Below are positions 63,468-64,000 of a stretch of DNA of 64,000 nt, one piece after another. Each line of letters opens with the position of its first letter. The stretch's first letter is position 1. The position numbers and the translations under genes are program-made. The notes below the pieces were generated by a model. That model made no database searches. It was not told where the DNA came from and saw only the letters and a program-made list of their open reading frames with translations. Origin of the DNA: DAHVFK01 sp963755395 (GTDB lineage: Bacteria; Pseudomonadota; Gammaproteobacteria; Burkholderiales; SG8-39); NCBI GenBank assembly GCA_963755395.1, contig CAVWJJ010000004.1, positions 496,001 to 560,000 of the forward strand, given 5' to 3'.

Positions 63468-64000
63468 GTGCTCTACAGCCTTTACGAAGCGCAGCATGCA
63501 GCCTTGCAACCGTTGCGCCTCGCCGCGGAGCTCTCGCGCGGCTGGTTCGGCCACCCCTTCAGTCCATTGTCGTACTCCTACATGTCGCGCGGGCTCGCGG
63601 CGGGCAGCGACCTGTTCCTGCGCCTCACTCAGCGCTACGAGAAGCCCGCCTGGCGCATCGACTACACCACGATCGCCGGCGAGCGCGTTCCGGTAACCGC
63701 CGAGGTGGCGCTGGCGAAGCCGTTCTGCAACCTGATTCATTTCAAGCGCGAGCTCGCGACGCCGCGCAACGACCCGAAGGTGCTGCTGGTCGCGCCGCTG
63801 TCCGGACACCACGCGACGCTGCTGCGCGACACGGTGCGCACCATGCTGCCCGAGCACGAGGTGTGGGTCACGGACTGGGTCGACGCGCGCATGGTGCCGC
63901 TCGCGGCCGGGCCGTTTCATTTCGACGACTATGTCGACTATGTGTGCGAGTGGATCCGGCTGCTCTCGCCGGACCTGCATGTGGTTTCGGTCTGCCAGCC
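63468..64000 (+). CDS. phaZ: Intracellular polyhydroxybutyrate depolymerase (partial, 3' end outside window)
   Basis: 177 residues visible from GTG at 63468, with a GGCGGAGG ribosome-binding site before it. The sequence MLYSLYEAQHAALQPLRLAA, FSPLSYSYMSRGLAAG and LLVAPLSGHHATLLRDTV is typical of DepA/PhaZ intracellular PHB depolymerases. The window ends within VVSVCQP, the family's lipase-box-like motif in which the nucleophile is Cys. The enzyme mobilises storage PHB granules. Confidence 0.9.
   Translation, partial: MLYSLYEAQHAALQPLRLAAELSRGWFGHPFSPLSYSYMSRGLAAGSDLFLRLTQRYEKPAWRIDYTTIAGERVPVTAEVALAKPFCNLIHFKRELATPRNDPKVLLVAPLSGHHATLLRDTVRTMLPEHEVWVTDWVDARMVPLAAGPFHFDDYVDYVCEWIRLLSPDLHVVSVCQ

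Overview
The window reads as a high-GC, gene-dense stretch of a betaproteobacterial chromosome, probably Burkholderiales or a close relative. The main clue is gene order: mlaFEDA-C-B, an ABC-2 exporter, ibaG, murA, hisGDCBHAFIE, a HIT protein, tatABC, a DegQ-type protease, petABC, sspA and sspB follow one another as they do in many Betaproteobacteria. Coding density is very high, most neighbours overlap by 4 nt (ATGA or GTGA), and I see no insertion sequence, prophage or CRISPR array. || Layout. 1-9.6 kb (minus): an MSHA-like type IV pilus / type II secretion-like assembly operon (mshM, L, N, E, G, I-like and a cut-off PilO/MshJ-like gene), preceded by a PrsR-like sigma54 response regulator and an ABC ATPase. 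11.8-18.7 kb (plus): Mla phospholipid-transport operon, a two-gene ABC-2 exporter, ibaG and murA. 18.7-19.7 kb (minus): a class III nucleotide cyclase-domain protein. 19.8-26.7 kb: a complete his run from hisG to hisE plus a HinT-like protein, then tatA / terminator / tatBC. 28.2-34.6 kb (minus): an AEC carrier, an alpha/beta hydrolase and a branched-chain-amino-acid-type (Liv) ABC transporter. The transporter sits behind a near-consensus sigma54 promoter with three TGTCCG palindromes, and next to the gene for a PAS-type sigma54 activator that is translationally coupled to degQ. 37.6-41.5 kb (plus): the bc1 complex, sspAB and tRNA-Thr. 41.5-44 kb (minus): a small membrane protein, an HD-GYP response regulator, a GDT1-type Mn exporter and a cold-shock protein. 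44.2-50.4 kb: stand-alone aceE, cofD (F420 pathway), an SDR and a FadH-like reductase. 50.4-52.7 kb: a DMT-permease remnant, an Ada-AlkA fusion and ogt. 52.7-60.9 kb: an aromatic/alicyclic acyl-CoA catabolic region (BadH-like SDR, paaK, paaI, paaG; divergent paaY, hydrolase, crotonase, MFS, fadD). 60.9-64 kb: a REP-like inverted repeat, a penicillin-acylase-family hydrolase and a truncated intracellular PHB depolymerase. || Points of interest. The clearest regulatory circuit is the sigma54 / TGTCCG-palindrome / Liv operon at 29.1-36.3 kb. Five single-base insertions disrupt three otherwise well-conserved genes (livF, paaI and three times in fadD). They look either like assembly or sequencing errors or like very recent decay, and they matter for annotation because one of them creates a false PaaI-PaaK fusion. 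Function calls are from reading protein motifs and gene context only; no database search was possible.
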